Assembly (NCBI GenBank): GCA_015501595.1
Contig: JADNRX010000046.1
Coordinates: forward strand, 161,456-225,455
Reading direction: 5' to 3'
DNA: 64,000 bases
Source of the DNA: Hymenopellis radicata
Lineage: Eukaryota; Basidiomycota; Agaricomycetes; Agaricales; Physalacriaceae
The notes under the pieces were generated by a model that had not been told where the DNA came from, searched no databases, and saw nothing but the letters and a program-made list of their open reading frames with translations. The translations under genes and the position numbers were made by a program. Numbering within the stretch: the first letter of the stretch is position 1; each line of letters starts with the position of its first letter. Of this stretch, positions 10,957 through 23,662 are shown one piece after another.

Positions 10957-13900
10957 TCACTCGGTGGCCCGGAATTCACGTTTAGTCTGCGCACTACCGA
11001 CGTCTCTTGTGATGACAAAGCGTCCTGCTACGACAATCACAATTCCAAGTCTGATGTAGTCCTCAACCTTTGCTGAAGGAAGGAGAGCCTGAATACGGGG
11101 ATCTCTCAAGCCGCCCACATCCGGAAAATCCTTCGTGTTGTGAGTGGGCGGAAGCTCATCCTTCGTTGGAGGACCGTGTCTCGCGGCTTCCAAGCCATAA
11201 CCCCAGACCTGTCTGTCGGACTCCCACATAGTCCTGAAAATGCTGCACTTCACTCGAACAGCTGGGCGCGTCTTATCGGAGTTATCATATCCCCAGTAGA
11301 ATAGGTGCCTCAGCTTCGTTGGCTTCCAAGAGGCAGCGGGTGGCGAGCTCGGGGGGTTCGGCCAATGGCTGGGATTGTCGGAATAGTCCGCGGCATTCCA
11401 CTCGGACGCTGGGAAGGCGTCTAGAGTTTTCATGAAGTTTTCAAGTTCCCGGTGGGCACCGTAGGTAAGCTGTTTTGCGGAGTTCCTAGGAAGGCGGCAG
11501 CAATATGTGGCCTCATAGAGATCTGCTATCGGGATGTTTTTAAATTCCCAAAAGTGCAACTGCGCGCGCAGGCTGAGCGCAGCTTGGAGGATCAACATGG
11601 CGGTGTCAATCCTCTTCCCCCGCTGCGTCATCACTTCCAAGAATGAACGGCCACAGAGATCGCCCTGAACAGGGAGCGAGACTTCCGTTATGATCTCTAC
11701 CGCCGTCTGTCCCACATTTTCTGTTAAGTAGATCACAGACGAGAGTGGACGTTTCACGAGGTGATCCGAGAGCACGTCTTTGATCCACGTAACTGCAGGC
11801 TCCCTAAAGGTGGCCGGCAGTTGACGGGTCTTCAGAGCACTCCGCTCAACGATCTCTCTGACAAACTAGATGGAAGTTAGTAATTGGTACTGGATATCAT
11901 ATCTATGACGACTGACCTTCGTTTTGACAGCAGCGCTAGGAAACCGGTAATAACATTGGGTGCCAATACGACGCCATGTCAGCAAGCCTTCCTCGAAGAG
12001 AACCTGAGCCATGTGAACTGGTGTTATCTCTTTAATCTCTCGGGTAGAAGAGTTCGGCGGTAAAGTATCCATTGGTGTACGACAATAACTGAATCGGAGA
12101 CATAAGCCCTCCTCAGACCGCACCTCTAACTTCTCATTTAAGAGATCTGAGGTGACATCGTGCTCCCAAAATAGGCTGCCCTGCCCGTATAACGTGCAGA
12201 GAGCCTCAAAGACAACGTATGGTGTGGTAGGCGATGCCTTTTTAATGGAGGTGATTGCATTCCGTACCGCAGTCTCTGATGGTTTGAGATCCTTCGCAAA
12301 GGCGGAGAAGTAGGTCCTGAGATATTTCCGAGGAAAGTGGAATGTCAATGGATTCGTTTGGGCGGACGTGTAAGTGTACGAAGGACAAGTCTTCTTGAGA
12401 ATCGACATGACGTGTTTGACACGGGAATCATCCGGATCATCGATGTCGTTCATGAATGCAATATGGGCAGCTGTTTGCGCCAGCGTGAGGCCGGGAACAC
12501 CAGAAAGATGGCTCAGATCTGTGACCGGAAAGGAGAGGCAGAGATCCTCCATAAAGGCAGGCGATGTGCCTTGAAGGATAAGCCTTTGTACAAGGAGATT
12601 CCGCGAGACAGGATCGACTGTGATGGTAAGGATATCATAGAAATGGGCTTTAAAGCAGCGGGTGACCTGTGCTAGAGAAACGTGAGCCGGAGAGGCGGGG
12701 CCGGCAGTGATGTCGGAGCTATGCGCAACCCGAGCTGCCAAGTCATAGCCCTCGACAATGATAGCAGTTTCGCAGTTCTGAATATCGAGCATTGGACGCC
12801 GTTCAGAGAGATAGTGCTATATGTTTTGTACTTGAGAACGGGAAGTTGAGCAGAGAAAATGTATCGACATACCAGAATTCGTCGTAAGGCTTCGCCACCT
12901 TTGCACCCTTCAACGACCTCGCCAAGGGTTTCCATCCCTGGTACCTCTCGATACTTATTGACTGCCTGCTTTACACTAGTATGAATGGCGTGTTCAATGC
13001 TCTCCGCAAAAGCTTCGGCGGTCCCGAGGCTGGGATCGAGGCCCGCAAAAAACAAAGGATAACACGAAGGTACGAGAATGGAAATCGAACTCGGGATGCA
13101 TGCTCATCCAGTCTGATACGAAGGAATATCCGAATGTGCGCTCGAAACTGTTGGCGTACTTAGGATGGAGGTCCATAAAGGTCATAAGGGATGAGAGAGC
13201 AGCACGCATGTCCTCGAACGACTCGGGAGAGCAATAGAAGCCCCACCCAAATGTCTCTGCAGTTCTAAAAGCGCGCACAAGCATCCTGGTTTGATCGACA
13301 ACAATAGCTCTCCGATTGGTCGTATGGAATGCCGTATAAAGGTCGGTGGGCAATAGCTATGGAATGTCGTTGAACGGGGGAGCGGAGCACAATAGTGGAT
13401 TACTTACGCTGCAGCCCTTTGGAGCAGAGAGTTTATCTCCAATTTGAATGATCCTCACGTCGCCAAAGTTCTTCACGATGATAGGGAGGGTCTTTGCGAG
13501 CTTCCGTTGTTTAGACGGCTGAGTGGAGGCTACACCACCAGAAGACGGCGCTTTGCGCTTCGAGTCTTTGTTGATTTCGCGACAGATGATGAAGTGCGCG
13601 TGATCAGGGTTGGCAGATAAGTGGGCCGTGTATTCAGACGGCACCGGCCAATCGTGTACCGAAGGAATTAAAGCATGGACATCGGGAGGATTACTGGGAG
13701 ACATGTCTCTCAGGCAATCCCGAGCGAAATCGTCGTCCGAAATGTCCAGCTCATGGGCATAGATGTAGTTTCGGCTACCACGCCACGGGCAAGGGCAAGA
13801 TGCTTCGTGTTGGTCATTGACTTGGGTAGCGATGTATGTGGGGGTAATATCGGAGCACTTGGAGGCAACGATCTTGAACGATAGTTTGCCGCACTGGCTG

Positions 13901-13959
13901 GTATGCCCAGCAATAGCAACCACGAATGTAATCGGGTTCAGAGGTTCCGAGAGAGACAT
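10957..13959 (-). CDS. multi-exon protein of unknown function in the single-copy core
   Basis: Four exons join well: 13408-13959, 12873-13356, 11917-12777 and 10957-11865, giving about 934 residues. The ATG context is CCACCATGTC. Introns have clean GTAAGT, GTATGT and GTCAGT donors. The N-terminal ~170 residues include a Cys/Trp patch (SCPCPWRGSRNYIYAHELD) and a basic linker (DSKRKAPSS, PSKQRKLAK). The rest has no P-loop, membrane span or repeat that I recognise. Total exon length is one base too long for an open frame: a run of six A at 13047-13052 (T on the coding strand) breaks the frame, and five would read SFVFAGLDPS. This is either a real frameshift or a homopolymer error. The gene is divergent from the AAA-ATPase-like gene, with 210 bases between start codons. 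Function unknown. Confidence 0.65.
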
Positions 13960-14169
13960 GGTGGTGGGGTGTGGCGATCGAGATGGAGATAGTGGTTGGG
14001 GAGAGAGAACATAGAATGCAATGACAATAGCACTCAGGCCGACAAAGAGTAGGACTCGAATCAGCCAACTGATGGCAGTCGATCTCGATCAGGGGTACCG
14101 ATGCGCGAACACCGGCAAGTCACATGTCCACGACCAGTCTTTGCCACCAACCACCATCATCTAAGTACC
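13960..14169. promoter_or_regulatory. shared divergent promoter region
   Basis: Only 210 bases separate the start codons of the unknown gene (minus) and the AAA-ATPase-like gene (plus), so both must be transcribed from this interval. The part next to the minus gene is purine rich on the plus strand. No clear TATA element is seen. Assignment as promoter is by position only. Confidence 0.45.
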
Positions 14170-15601
14170 ATGGCGTCTACAACCCCCGCACTGCGCACTT
14201 TTCGACCACTGTTTAACACCTCTGCTACTCATAGTCATGCTGTCGACTCTGGCTATGATAGCGCGTCGCCTCACTCTAATGACCGTGGTACGAGTAGATT
14301 ATTGCACTGTCGTGTTCTCTGTTCGTTAATAGACGCACAGATGATTTTCCGGAATCCTCCTCCGGTGACTCGTCGTCCAGCGATTCGGACGACGACCAAA
14401 AACCATCAAACGAGTCAAGTCCCAACGAAGGGCACTCCGACCCTTCCTCAGACTCTGAAGACGAGCCCAACTCGTGGACGGAAGGGTTGGAAGCATACCC
14501 TTCAAACTACCAGAAGCCGGTTCGCCTCCGGAAGCATATTCGTATTGGACGTGTGGGGGGCAACAGAGTGAGTGGTATTTCTCCGTCGTCAATCCTTCTC
14601 TTCTGAGCCATTATACATAGTGCCTTCCCTTCGCCAAGTGGGCCTCGTTCGATACATTCGTCAAATCACCAACAATCTTCGTTGACAAAGTTGCCCACAT
14701 CCAACAACTATGTGACATACAGACGGTTGACGGCCGTCTTACCCTGATTCGCCGGCCCCACGGTTTTGGAAAGACTAGCTTCCTCTCTATGGTGGGAAGT
14801 GTTCAGGACCTCAATCGCCGCGAGGAATTTTGCCAAGTCTATGGGCCATCCGCTCGGGACGAGGCTTTAGTCCTTTCCCTAAACCTCGACAAACTTCCAT
14901 CTGAGCCCCGCGCATTTCGAGCTGGTTTTGCCAAGCACATGAATAGCGCTTTGCGAGGATGTCTGATTCGTTATCGAGATCTTCTTGGTCTATCGCAACA
15001 CGAAATAAACCGCCGGATGTACGATGATACGCAGGGGTCAGCCTTTGAATGGGTGATGGTGCGTTGTTTTTAGCCTGAATCGCGTGGTTCTGTACTCACT
15101 TAAATTCAGGAAGTCGTAGCCCTTTCAGAGTACAGCGTTGTTCTCCTCATAGACAACCTAAATGCTCCGCTAATCAAATCGACCAAGGATAACATCGCCG
15201 AGATTCAATCGATTATCGAATGGTCCTTACTGATACCAGTTGGCCGAGCCATGGATGACGGCGCCATCACTGGAGGCTTCGCAGTTTCTCTGCCTTTCTC
15301 GGAAGAACCAGAGTGGGCACGAAGGGGTCGAACTCTAGGATTCAGACAAGAATTTTTCAACGCCATTGCGGTCGATAATTCCAATTCGGAATTGGTCAAG
15401 CGCACGTTTGGCTTCTCCAAGGCAGAGATCGCTGGCCTTGCCGCGGAGTGCCTTTCCCCTGAGGACGTCGAGCCTTTCGTGAGCCAGGTGGTGGAGACTC
15501 TGCCTGATTGGTTTTACTCGTATAGCATGTCCGATGTCCTCGCTATGCTACGGAAGAGGACTGGGCAAGTTGACTACCAATCACCATTTCCGTTTCCGTA
15601 G
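14170..15601 (+). CDS. AAA-ATPase-like domain protein (P-loop NTPase)
   Basis: Four exons (14170-14287, 14341-14567, 14621-15058, 15110-15601) give exactly 425 codons. Residues ~40-90 are very acidic and Ser-rich (SSSGDSSSSDSDDDQKPS). Exon 3 opens with PFAKWASFDTFVKSPTIFVDKV, typical of the AAA-ATPase-like family (Pfam AAA-ATPase_like), followed by a Walker A variant RRPHGFGKTSFLSM and in exon 4 a probable Walker B VVLLIDNL. These families often carry a C-terminal PD-(D/E)XK nuclease-like domain (DUF1703); I do not see one, and the protein is rather short. The stop follows SPFPFP. It probably binds ATP; the target is unknown. No frame lesion is seen, unlike the array genes. Confidence 0.75.
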
Positions 15602-18034
15602 TAATTGTTACTTGTTACTGTTTACCTACCTCTTGCTATCGACTACACCTACCACTACTACTACCTTCCATTATACCTCACCTTCTGTTGCTGCTATCCC
15701 ATATCTTCGTTTTGTTCCCGTTATCGTCGACATTGTAGTATTCCAATATCATTTATTGTATCCAAACATTCTCAGCCCGCGTGAGCTTCTATGAAAGGGA
15801 TTTCTCCATCCTTTGAGGTTCTACTGCGACGTCATGACATCTGCAGTTACAGTCGTACATTGTAACAGGGAGATTGCGGCATCAAGAGGAGATGTCGGCA
15901 CGAGGCGCGTGTATGTGTCTCAGCTGTCTGCGCATGGTTGGCAGGATTCCGGTCCGCGTCCGGTAAGCCTTAGTGTGTACGTTCAACTGCAGTGGGGTGA
16001 ATTTTGAACGCGATTCTACGCGTCAGTGACACCTGCTCGAAGACACCAACCGTCAAAAGCGTCCTAGCCTGCCTTGCGACCCAGGAAGCTGATCACGTGG
16101 ACCCGTTCCTCCTGCTTCTTGCCACCATTATGCATCTCTGGCTTCACTCGAAATACATTCTTTCTTTCAAGAACGAGTCTGGGACTTCGACTTTGGTGGT
16201 ACTGTGCACATGTCGGAAGCGATGAACGCCTGGAGCCTTTGACCCCTCTTTGAACGAGACTTGGGCTTGTCCATGTATCTGGGGACGAGGAGCGCTGCTG
16301 CTTGCGCTTTCTCTAAGCTCTCATTACCCGCCAAGTGACCGTCGCGACTAACCGAGCCGGCCTGGACTATGAGACATTTCATTGAAAAGGTCGTGCAGTT
16401 TCATTGCCGTTGTTGAGACCTGCGTTCTTCGTATGAGCTGTAAGCTCTGCGAGCGATACGTGGGCGAGTTGCATCGTCTTGTGGCTCGACTAGCCTCTAA
16501 CCATTTCGGCCAACTCTTCAGCCCTTTGGTCGTCCTACCATCTTTGATTAACCGGCATGCGCGTACAGGATACAAACCGACCTGAAGACTTTTCCAACTG
16601 CTTCGTCGGTCGCATGCCCAACTTGTTCTTGACACGTCCTTTGCTCTTCTCGCAGAACAGTAACTGGCGTCGTCTGCTATCTGATTGGCGCTCCGTGACA
16701 TACCATCAACGGCCTGAGATCCAATGAGATCAATTTGTTGTTGAAACTGAATTCCAGCAGGAGTGCCATTAATCAACTCCGAGTCCGAACAACCGTGGTG
16801 AGTCTCTGCTCTTCTTTGGTGTCATTTCAATTGGAGGCGTAGCTGACAGTGACCTGCGTAGATGATGTGGATCCCCGGTTTGTATGGGCATCGTCATCAA
16901 CGAAAGCTATTCCGGGTTGGCATGGCAGAACAGACATTTGTGCCCTTATATGGAGTGCCTTGCCGCTGAACTGTCCGAGCCCCATGGAATGGATGTGCTC
17001 GGTGCCTACTGTTACTCATTCCTGGTGTAGCGCGTCTGACGGGCTCACCGGGTAACCGGACTCCGAGTCTCTCTTCGCATTCAATGATGACGAGGTTGTC
17101 TATTTTCCAAGTAACTATCTTTATCTATCACAATCTATCGATCACGGGCGTTGCCTTATTCATTTCTTTTTATATAGTTACGTTTATCTATTAGGAGAAT
17201 CTATGCGTGGGCGTTCAATACCCAGTTTGGACGGTGTCGCCACGAACTCTTGATCTCGAACAGCATACGATAATCAGATGGGACTACATCGCCTCTCCTC
17301 ATCTATCGCTGATGTTTGTGACTCTGTTCGATGACTGGCGTCTCCTATCAATCAGCAATACCCTGACTTTGACTTTTGACTGGCAGCTGGCTGGCGTACG
17401 TTAATTAAAATCCACGCCTTCACGAAACTTTGAGCTTCTGGCTGGGATTCTGGGCTGTTGGTCAACCATTGCCTCTTCCACATCCAATCCCAAAGCCTCC
17501 TCTGAACACGTTTCCCCCGAGTTTCTACCATTCTCCCATCACCATGCCGTCTCTTCTGCCACATGCAAGATTCATCTTTTCTGATTTCTTCTTTCGTTGA
17601 GCGGAACCCGGGGCGACACTGGCGGACCGTGCATCGGGTGTGCGACCCCATGGCTTTAAGCTTATCGCTAATTCACTTGGGAATGGCTCAACGCCGGACT
17701 ATCAAGCAATTTAGACAGACCCGGTAAATTAACGGAGAGTATATCTTTACCTTGTATATTCGAGCTCCGAGTCGGGCATAAGGCGAGATGAGGAGAACAC
17801 TCTGGATAAGTATCGTAACCCCTCACGACATGGTTGTCGTGCGACTGCAAGTCAATTTGGAATTAAGAATGCAACGATTAATTGGGCAACGTGTGACAAC
17901 CGGTAAATTGACAGCTGTCACGCTGCTGTCCTGACCTTGAACCACGACTGCGACGGCGATGTGCCATTTTGTTTCCCGCATCCTTCGACGACACCGCGCC
18001 CAAGTGTAGCAACGACGACGGCCAACAACTGCGT
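15602..18034. other. long intergenic interval with no supported gene
   Basis: About 2.4 kb between the AAA-ATPase-like gene and the G-alpha gene. It holds a short ACT-rich microsatellite near 15.64-15.67 kb. Several reading frames under 145 codons around 15.8-17.0 kb (both strands) show no motif, no plausible splice chain and no second copy in the window. The last few hundred bases presumably contain the G-alpha promoter. Confidence 0.5.
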
Positions 18035-19201
18035 ATGGGCCAGTGCGCCTCTGTCTCCCAGGACCAGGTCCGGTCGGATGACATCGACAAGCAGCTCGAG
18101 GACGACGGGCGGCGCTTCAAGCGGGAGTGCAAGATCTTGCTGCTCGGTGCGCTCTATTTCACCTTTTCAGGACGGTGCTAACAGGGGGGGTGACAGGGTC
18201 GGGAGAGTCTGGCAAATCCACGATTGTCAAGCAGATGAAGATTATTCATCAGGGCGGCTTCACGCACGATGAGCTCGATGTGTACAAGCCTATAATATTT
18301 CGGAACGTGATGGAGTCGGCGGTGGCTATCGTGCAGGCCATGCAGAAGCTCGGGATATCCTGCGCTGCGGAGGAGAATCAGGTTATCGCGGACAAGGTGC
18401 TCTCCCACGGGGCGAACGAGGCGCTCACTACGGAGCTGGCGAGCGCGCTGCATGTGTTGGTGCAGGATGCGGCGGTGTGTCGGGTGCTGGACGAGCATGC
18501 GAGCGAGTTTTACTTGATGGACAGTGCCGAGTACTTTTTCGCGGAGATTCTGCGTATTGGCGCGCCCAGGTATCGCCCGAACGAGACGGATGTTTTGCGT
18601 GCACGGGCGACGACGACGGCGATAACGGAGACGCGCTTCATGATGGGCAATTTGGAGATTCATATGTTCGATGTTGGTGGGCAGCGCTCGGAACGTCGCA
18701 AGTGGATTCACTGCTTCGAGTCGGTTACCTCCATTATATTCTGCATCGCGTTATCGGAATACTCCCAGGTGCTGCTACCCGCGGAGGATCCGTCGCAGAC
18801 GCAGAATCGCCTCACGGAATCCCTGGTACTTTTCTCGAGCGTCGTCAACTCGCGGTGGTTTCTACGGACGAGTATTGTGTTGTTTTTGAACAAGAAGGAT
18901 GTCTTCAAGGAGAAGATAAAAAGAGGCAAGATACCGTTGGAGCGGTATTTTCCCGAGTATAATGGAGGGAGGGATGTGAACAAGGCGGCCAAGTATATTT
19001 TGTGGAGATTTATGAGGGAGAATAGGGCACGGTTGAGCGTGTATCCACAGTAAGTCCTTCTCTGTTCCCCTTTCGGCGTGCTTGGCTGACGTACTGGCTA
19101 GTTTGACACAGGCGACTGACACTGATAACATACGTTTTGTGTTCACCGCCGTGAAGGAGACGATCTTGCAGAATGCGCTCAAGGACTCGGGGATACTTTG
19201 A
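18035..19201 (+). CDS. heterotrimeric G-protein alpha subunit
   Basis: A GTP-binding alpha subunit that relays signals from seven-helix receptors at the plasma membrane. Exons 18035-18146, 18197-19049 and 19102-19201 sum to 1065 bases, 354 residues, the usual family length. The start MGQCASVS fits N-myristoylation at Gly2 and palmitoylation at Cys4. Motifs in order: P-loop [12 protein letters not shown] created by splicing intron 1; switch I region [12 protein letters not shown]; switch [28 protein letters not shown] across intron 2; C-terminus NALKDSGIL. Two departures from the common pattern are visible: Ala in place of the usual Gly in TTGI(T/V)ET, and a TAV stretch where TCA is usual near the base-binding loop. 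There is no intragenic lesion. Likely one of the diverged extra alpha subunits seen in basidiomycetes. Confidence 0.95.
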
Positions 19202-19895
19202 TCACCCGTGTTTCTTGTGTGCGACGGGAGGGGAGGGTAATGAGATGCGACCACATCTACTAGCAACTATCATCTAGCACCACTACTTACATTGGTTGAC
19301 TCGGCTAACTTATTCTCCTATTTTGTGTACTATGATGCGTGTACTTTTATGTTGTATTTACTATAATGACTTGATGACCGCTGTGCGGTGTCTCTGAGCC
19401 AAGGATCTATACTCATCGCTAGTTTGTTGATGATCAGGATGAACTTGGTCTTGAAGAAACATTATGCGTATATATTCTCGCGGCTGTGAACGGCGCTCCA
19501 GGTAACTTGCACGAACTTGTTCAACGGGCTTGGGGCGAAGTGCGTAAGCTATTGGTCTGCTTATTTACTCAGTTTACGCGAGTTTCTTAATCTCTAGTTC
19601 TCGTATGCTCATTGACAATGACAGCCTGAAGATGATCGTGGCGCACATTGCTTGTTCTGGAAGGAACATTTCCTGTTCCGGACGCGACGTCACTAACGCG
19701 TCTTGCCTCCACACCATCATGTTGCCCCGACTCGCAAACTCAGCCTCTGTATAGCTGTTAATGCTCGGTATGTCTCTATTGTTTTATCACTGTTACATAG
19801 CTGAGCCGTTCCTATAGTCTGAAGACAGACTGCTCTCGAGTATGTCCTAGGCTCCAAATAAAACCTCCAGAAATTGACAGGAAACGAATAGTCAA

Positions 19896-22690
19896 ATGGG
19901 CCTCTGCGCCTCGTGCTGTGGACGTCGGCGTAGTAAATCGAACGGTGATGCATCGCAGAGGACGCCTTTACTCGCAAAGGTCGCAGATCCAGCGACCATA
20001 CAAAGTATCTCTCACAAGGCGGTAGCCGTCGTTGCTGCTTTCAGAGCCGGAAAGTACCCCTCTCAGGACCAAATTGACGGCACAATACGCGCTCTTCTCA
20101 GGTCGAACGTCCTGAAGGAGCAGCGGTACGCGAAACTAAGCCAACCAGGACGCAAAATACTACAGGACGTTAGGGAGATCTGCGAACTTGTTTGGTATTC
20201 GGGCTTGAGAAGAATCGTGCGTTCATCCTTTTCTCGCCTGATTGAAGCTGACCCGTTGGTGCTAGATGATGATAGAATACAAGAACTGTTATATCATGTC
20301 CGCCAAATTGCACCACCAACTGAAGCAGCCGTCTGTGTAGCTTCCGACACCTCGGAAGCTGTCCAAGCTAAATGTGAGTCTTTTGAAAACAGTTCCTGAA
20401 TTGTTGCTCATATCGTCCAGTACCTCCCGCTCACGAACTTGAACGCGACATCTACGACTTCACTCAATCTTGCACAACCATTCTCAGTCTCTTCGTCACC
20501 TCCGCCGCATTTCGTATCTTTCTGTCTACAGTCGTCAAAGTTACCCAGGATGCTGTTCCGGGTTAGCGAGCGATATAGGCGATGCTGTTGAACAAGTGCG
20601 AGATGTCGCGGAAACAGTAGCGCAAATCGCCGAAGGCGTACAGGCCACTGCCCAAGAGGTAGAAGCGAAGGTCGCGGGAGACATCGACACGTCAGTTTCC
20701 AACCTTGGGAATCTGCCATCCGAGGCGCAAGGCGTGGTACGGGAAGTTGTCGATGTGCTACGATCCGTCCTTCTCATACCAAAGAACACGCAACCACATC
20801 AAAGCATGTTCCTCGTGAGGATGAGCACGAATTAGCTACCCTTGCAGATGCGTTTCAAGTCGTAAGTTCTTTTGGTTTTCATTCAAATTTGTCCAACTAA
20901 CACTATCTGGTGTAGATGTTGTCCGAAGCTCGACAGAACCCCGAACATGTTCAAGCCATCAAGACGCTCCTCATCCTTCTGGACAAATATATCGATTCCT
21001 TTTTCGAGCAGACTACAGCAACACTCCCGGACGAAATTCAAAAAGCTACCGAGCGCCTAATGCATCCCTTTGAATATGCACTCGGGGACATGCGCGCGAT
21101 TTTAGAACGGCTGGCTTCTGGGAAATCGCTCTCACCGCTCGTAGATGCCACCGACAACTTCCTTTCCAAATCAGTTAGCGCCGATGATTTGTCGAAAGAA
21201 ATACGCGCATATATCACGGAAGTCCGCGCCTTCCTTACGCGTTCCTTGGATGCGTCAGGTTACATTGATTCTCCTGCGGCAAAGCAGGACACCCTCCATC
21301 TCATCGACCGGGCTAAAGCCGTATATGTCACTGTCGCGCTCATAATTCTGCTTTCAATATACTCACGACCGAGTTGCATGCCTTCATCCAGGCTCTGCAG
21401 AATGACACGACGACGAAGCGATTATTCATGGCACTATCCTCTCTTATGGCGGACGTCGAGGGGTATGTGTCGACTATTCGTCCTGTAAAGGAAGGCATGC
21501 GCCATTTGTCGGAAACATTGTGGAATGACGCGACCACATTTGTATGGACCGTGTTGGTGTCGTTCTTCGAGGGCGTGTTGCGCATGAACCTCACTGCCGG
21601 GCGAGGCATGATCATCCCGATTCCCCGCGTGGAATATACAGATGCGTCGGTGGATTTGGCGCTAGATGGACGGCTGATGAGGGTTTCCTTGACTTCTGAG
21701 GAAGATGAAGTCTCGGATGATGCGCGTGCGACGAGCTGCTTCATGCCGAGCTCTGTTCACGTCAATCAATCGAACGAGGTTCATCTGGATTTTGCTTCGT
21801 CCGAATCTACGATTATGCGGTCTGCCAGCAAGATTTATATTCACATGGAAGGACTACTGGCGGGCGAGCATAGGGAGGTCGTCAGTTTAGATGATCTTGG
21901 GTATTATCTGCGGTACAAGCCGCTCCTTGGATATCGAGACGAGGGTGTGGTGGGAGTGGATATCTGTTTTGGTGGCGGATCGGACGAGGGAAGTATTGAC
22001 TTGGTGGTTGACCTCACCGGTGCGATGGAGGATGAGGTTGACGCGCAGCTTTCTGTCGAGTCTGTGAAGGTCAATCTTCCGCCATCGATGGGTCTCCGCA
22101 TCGAACTCTCGGAATCGAGGCATTGGATGCTGAATTGGCTATTAATTAATCCAGTGGTCCTACCGCTGGCGACGTGGTTCGTGAAGAAGCAGGTAGAAGG
22201 GATTCTGGAGGGTGTCATCAAGGCTGCCGTAGAGGAAATAGGATCGTTTGCGCACGTCGTCGCCGTCGAGACGAAAGAGAACAAGAAGAGCATGTGGTGC
22301 GCTATCACGCATGCGATTGGGACGTTGCTTCCAGAGAGCAACGATGAGACGAGGGTGGAGCCCACGGTGCCGATGAAGGGCGTCCAGATGGATATTGCGT
22401 CTGGTGAGGAGCCAGATACTACGGCTGCGTTGGCTGTTGGAGTCGTGCCGCAGCTGCTTCCGGCGAAGGGCGAGCCGGCACCATTAGAGTCGCCGAGCGG
22501 GGTGTATGAGAGGGCGGTGGATGAGATACACGCGGCTGAGGAGAGGGTTGTGGGAGAGGTTAGGGAGGTTGGGGAGGGTGTGGGTGCGCTCCGGGAGGAG
22601 ATGGATGATGCGTCGCAGAGGATGGGGAGTGAAGAGGCGACGTATGAACGAATATGTGGGTGGAGGAGTGATGCCTTTGGTATTGCATGA
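19896..22690 (+). pseudogene. HAM1-like gene, copy 2 (best-preserved copy, still frameshifted)
   Basis: Exon 1 (19896-20373) is fully open: MGLCASCCGRRR lipidation signal, RTPLLAK, a helical domain with AFRAGKYPSQDQID, and LSRL-type helices up to SEAVQAK. Intron 1 is 20374-20420, intron 2 is 20862-20915. The C-terminal region is open from 21374 to 22690 and includes IPIPRVEYTDASVDLALD, YLRYKPLLGYRDEGVVGVDI, NPVVLPLATWFVKKQVEG and a glutamate-rich end DAFGIA. Three breaks against copy 1: a TAG at 20564 next to a GGG/GG difference, one base lost near 20753, and one base lost near 21321-21330. Exon 2 instead keeps the plausible ancestral frame (HELERDIYDFTQSCTTILSL) that copy 1 has lost. Unless these are sequencing errors the gene cannot make full-length protein. 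HAM1-like assignment is from motif memory. Confidence 0.75.
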
Positions 22691-23662
22691 TTGATGGTGT
22701 GGTGAATGGGTTCTGTTTTCCACCGTTTCAAGGTATCATGCTATTGTCAACTGGTACTTACGATAATTCTTAGCATTCTACTTTAAAACATGGGCAGCAA
22801 TTAATTCTCCATGAGACTAGCGGAAAGTATGTTCACTTGTTTGCGGCAATCATACTAGATGACACTTTCTTCGTAATGTACAGTCGCGTGATACTGATCA
22901 GTTACCTACCTACCTTCTACCTAGCCATACACTCTGAATCTGTTTTCACTCCTGTACAGCCGTCGCAGGTGCGTCCCACTCTTGTTTCCAGTTAGCGTCC
23001 GTCGGATCTCATCCCAGCGGATGACTGCTCAATTCCTCCCGCCGAATCCTGCCCTTGCGTGCGTTTTTGAACACCTGCCACCGCATACTCAGATCATCCT
23101 GAAGTTGACAGTGTTCATCCTGGCGAAGGCCTCTCAGGATAGATATGTCCTCGTCATATTTTTTCAAACCCTCCCAGTATTTGCTCCCCGGCCGTATCAT
23201 GTTTGTTACGAGGACCTCGACATCCCTCAGAGCCTCTTTGCTCAACACATTCGAGTCTCTTGACCAAAGATCCTGTAGGATTTTATACATTTCTGGGCCT
23301 TGATTCTGATCTATCTCTTCCTCCCAGATGCTAAATTTGATTTCTGAGGAGGAAGAAGAAGAATGATGTCCCAGCGATTGTTGAGCAATCGGTGAGTACT
23401 GCACCACGTGTTTGTCTGATTGAGGCCTATGTAAGTACCTCATGTCACTGTATCTAGCCGGTGTTCCTGATGGGACCGAGTCGAGTAAATTTCCTTTCCT
23501 TTCCGAAGGAAGCGAGAGCACAAGGATAGTAACTTGTGCTAGAGAACGAACGGTGGAAAGATACTGTCGATTCTTGCTCAACTCCTTATCTGATTTCCCA
23601 TAGGCTGTGACTTTGTGTGATGCCATGACAGTGTTGTAAGTTATGCAGACCCCAGCAATGTA

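Noticed and set aside
15813..17055. Several frames of 60-142 codons between the AAA-ATPase-like and G-alpha genes
   Set aside because: No motif, signal or plausible splicing joins them and there is no second copy for comparison.
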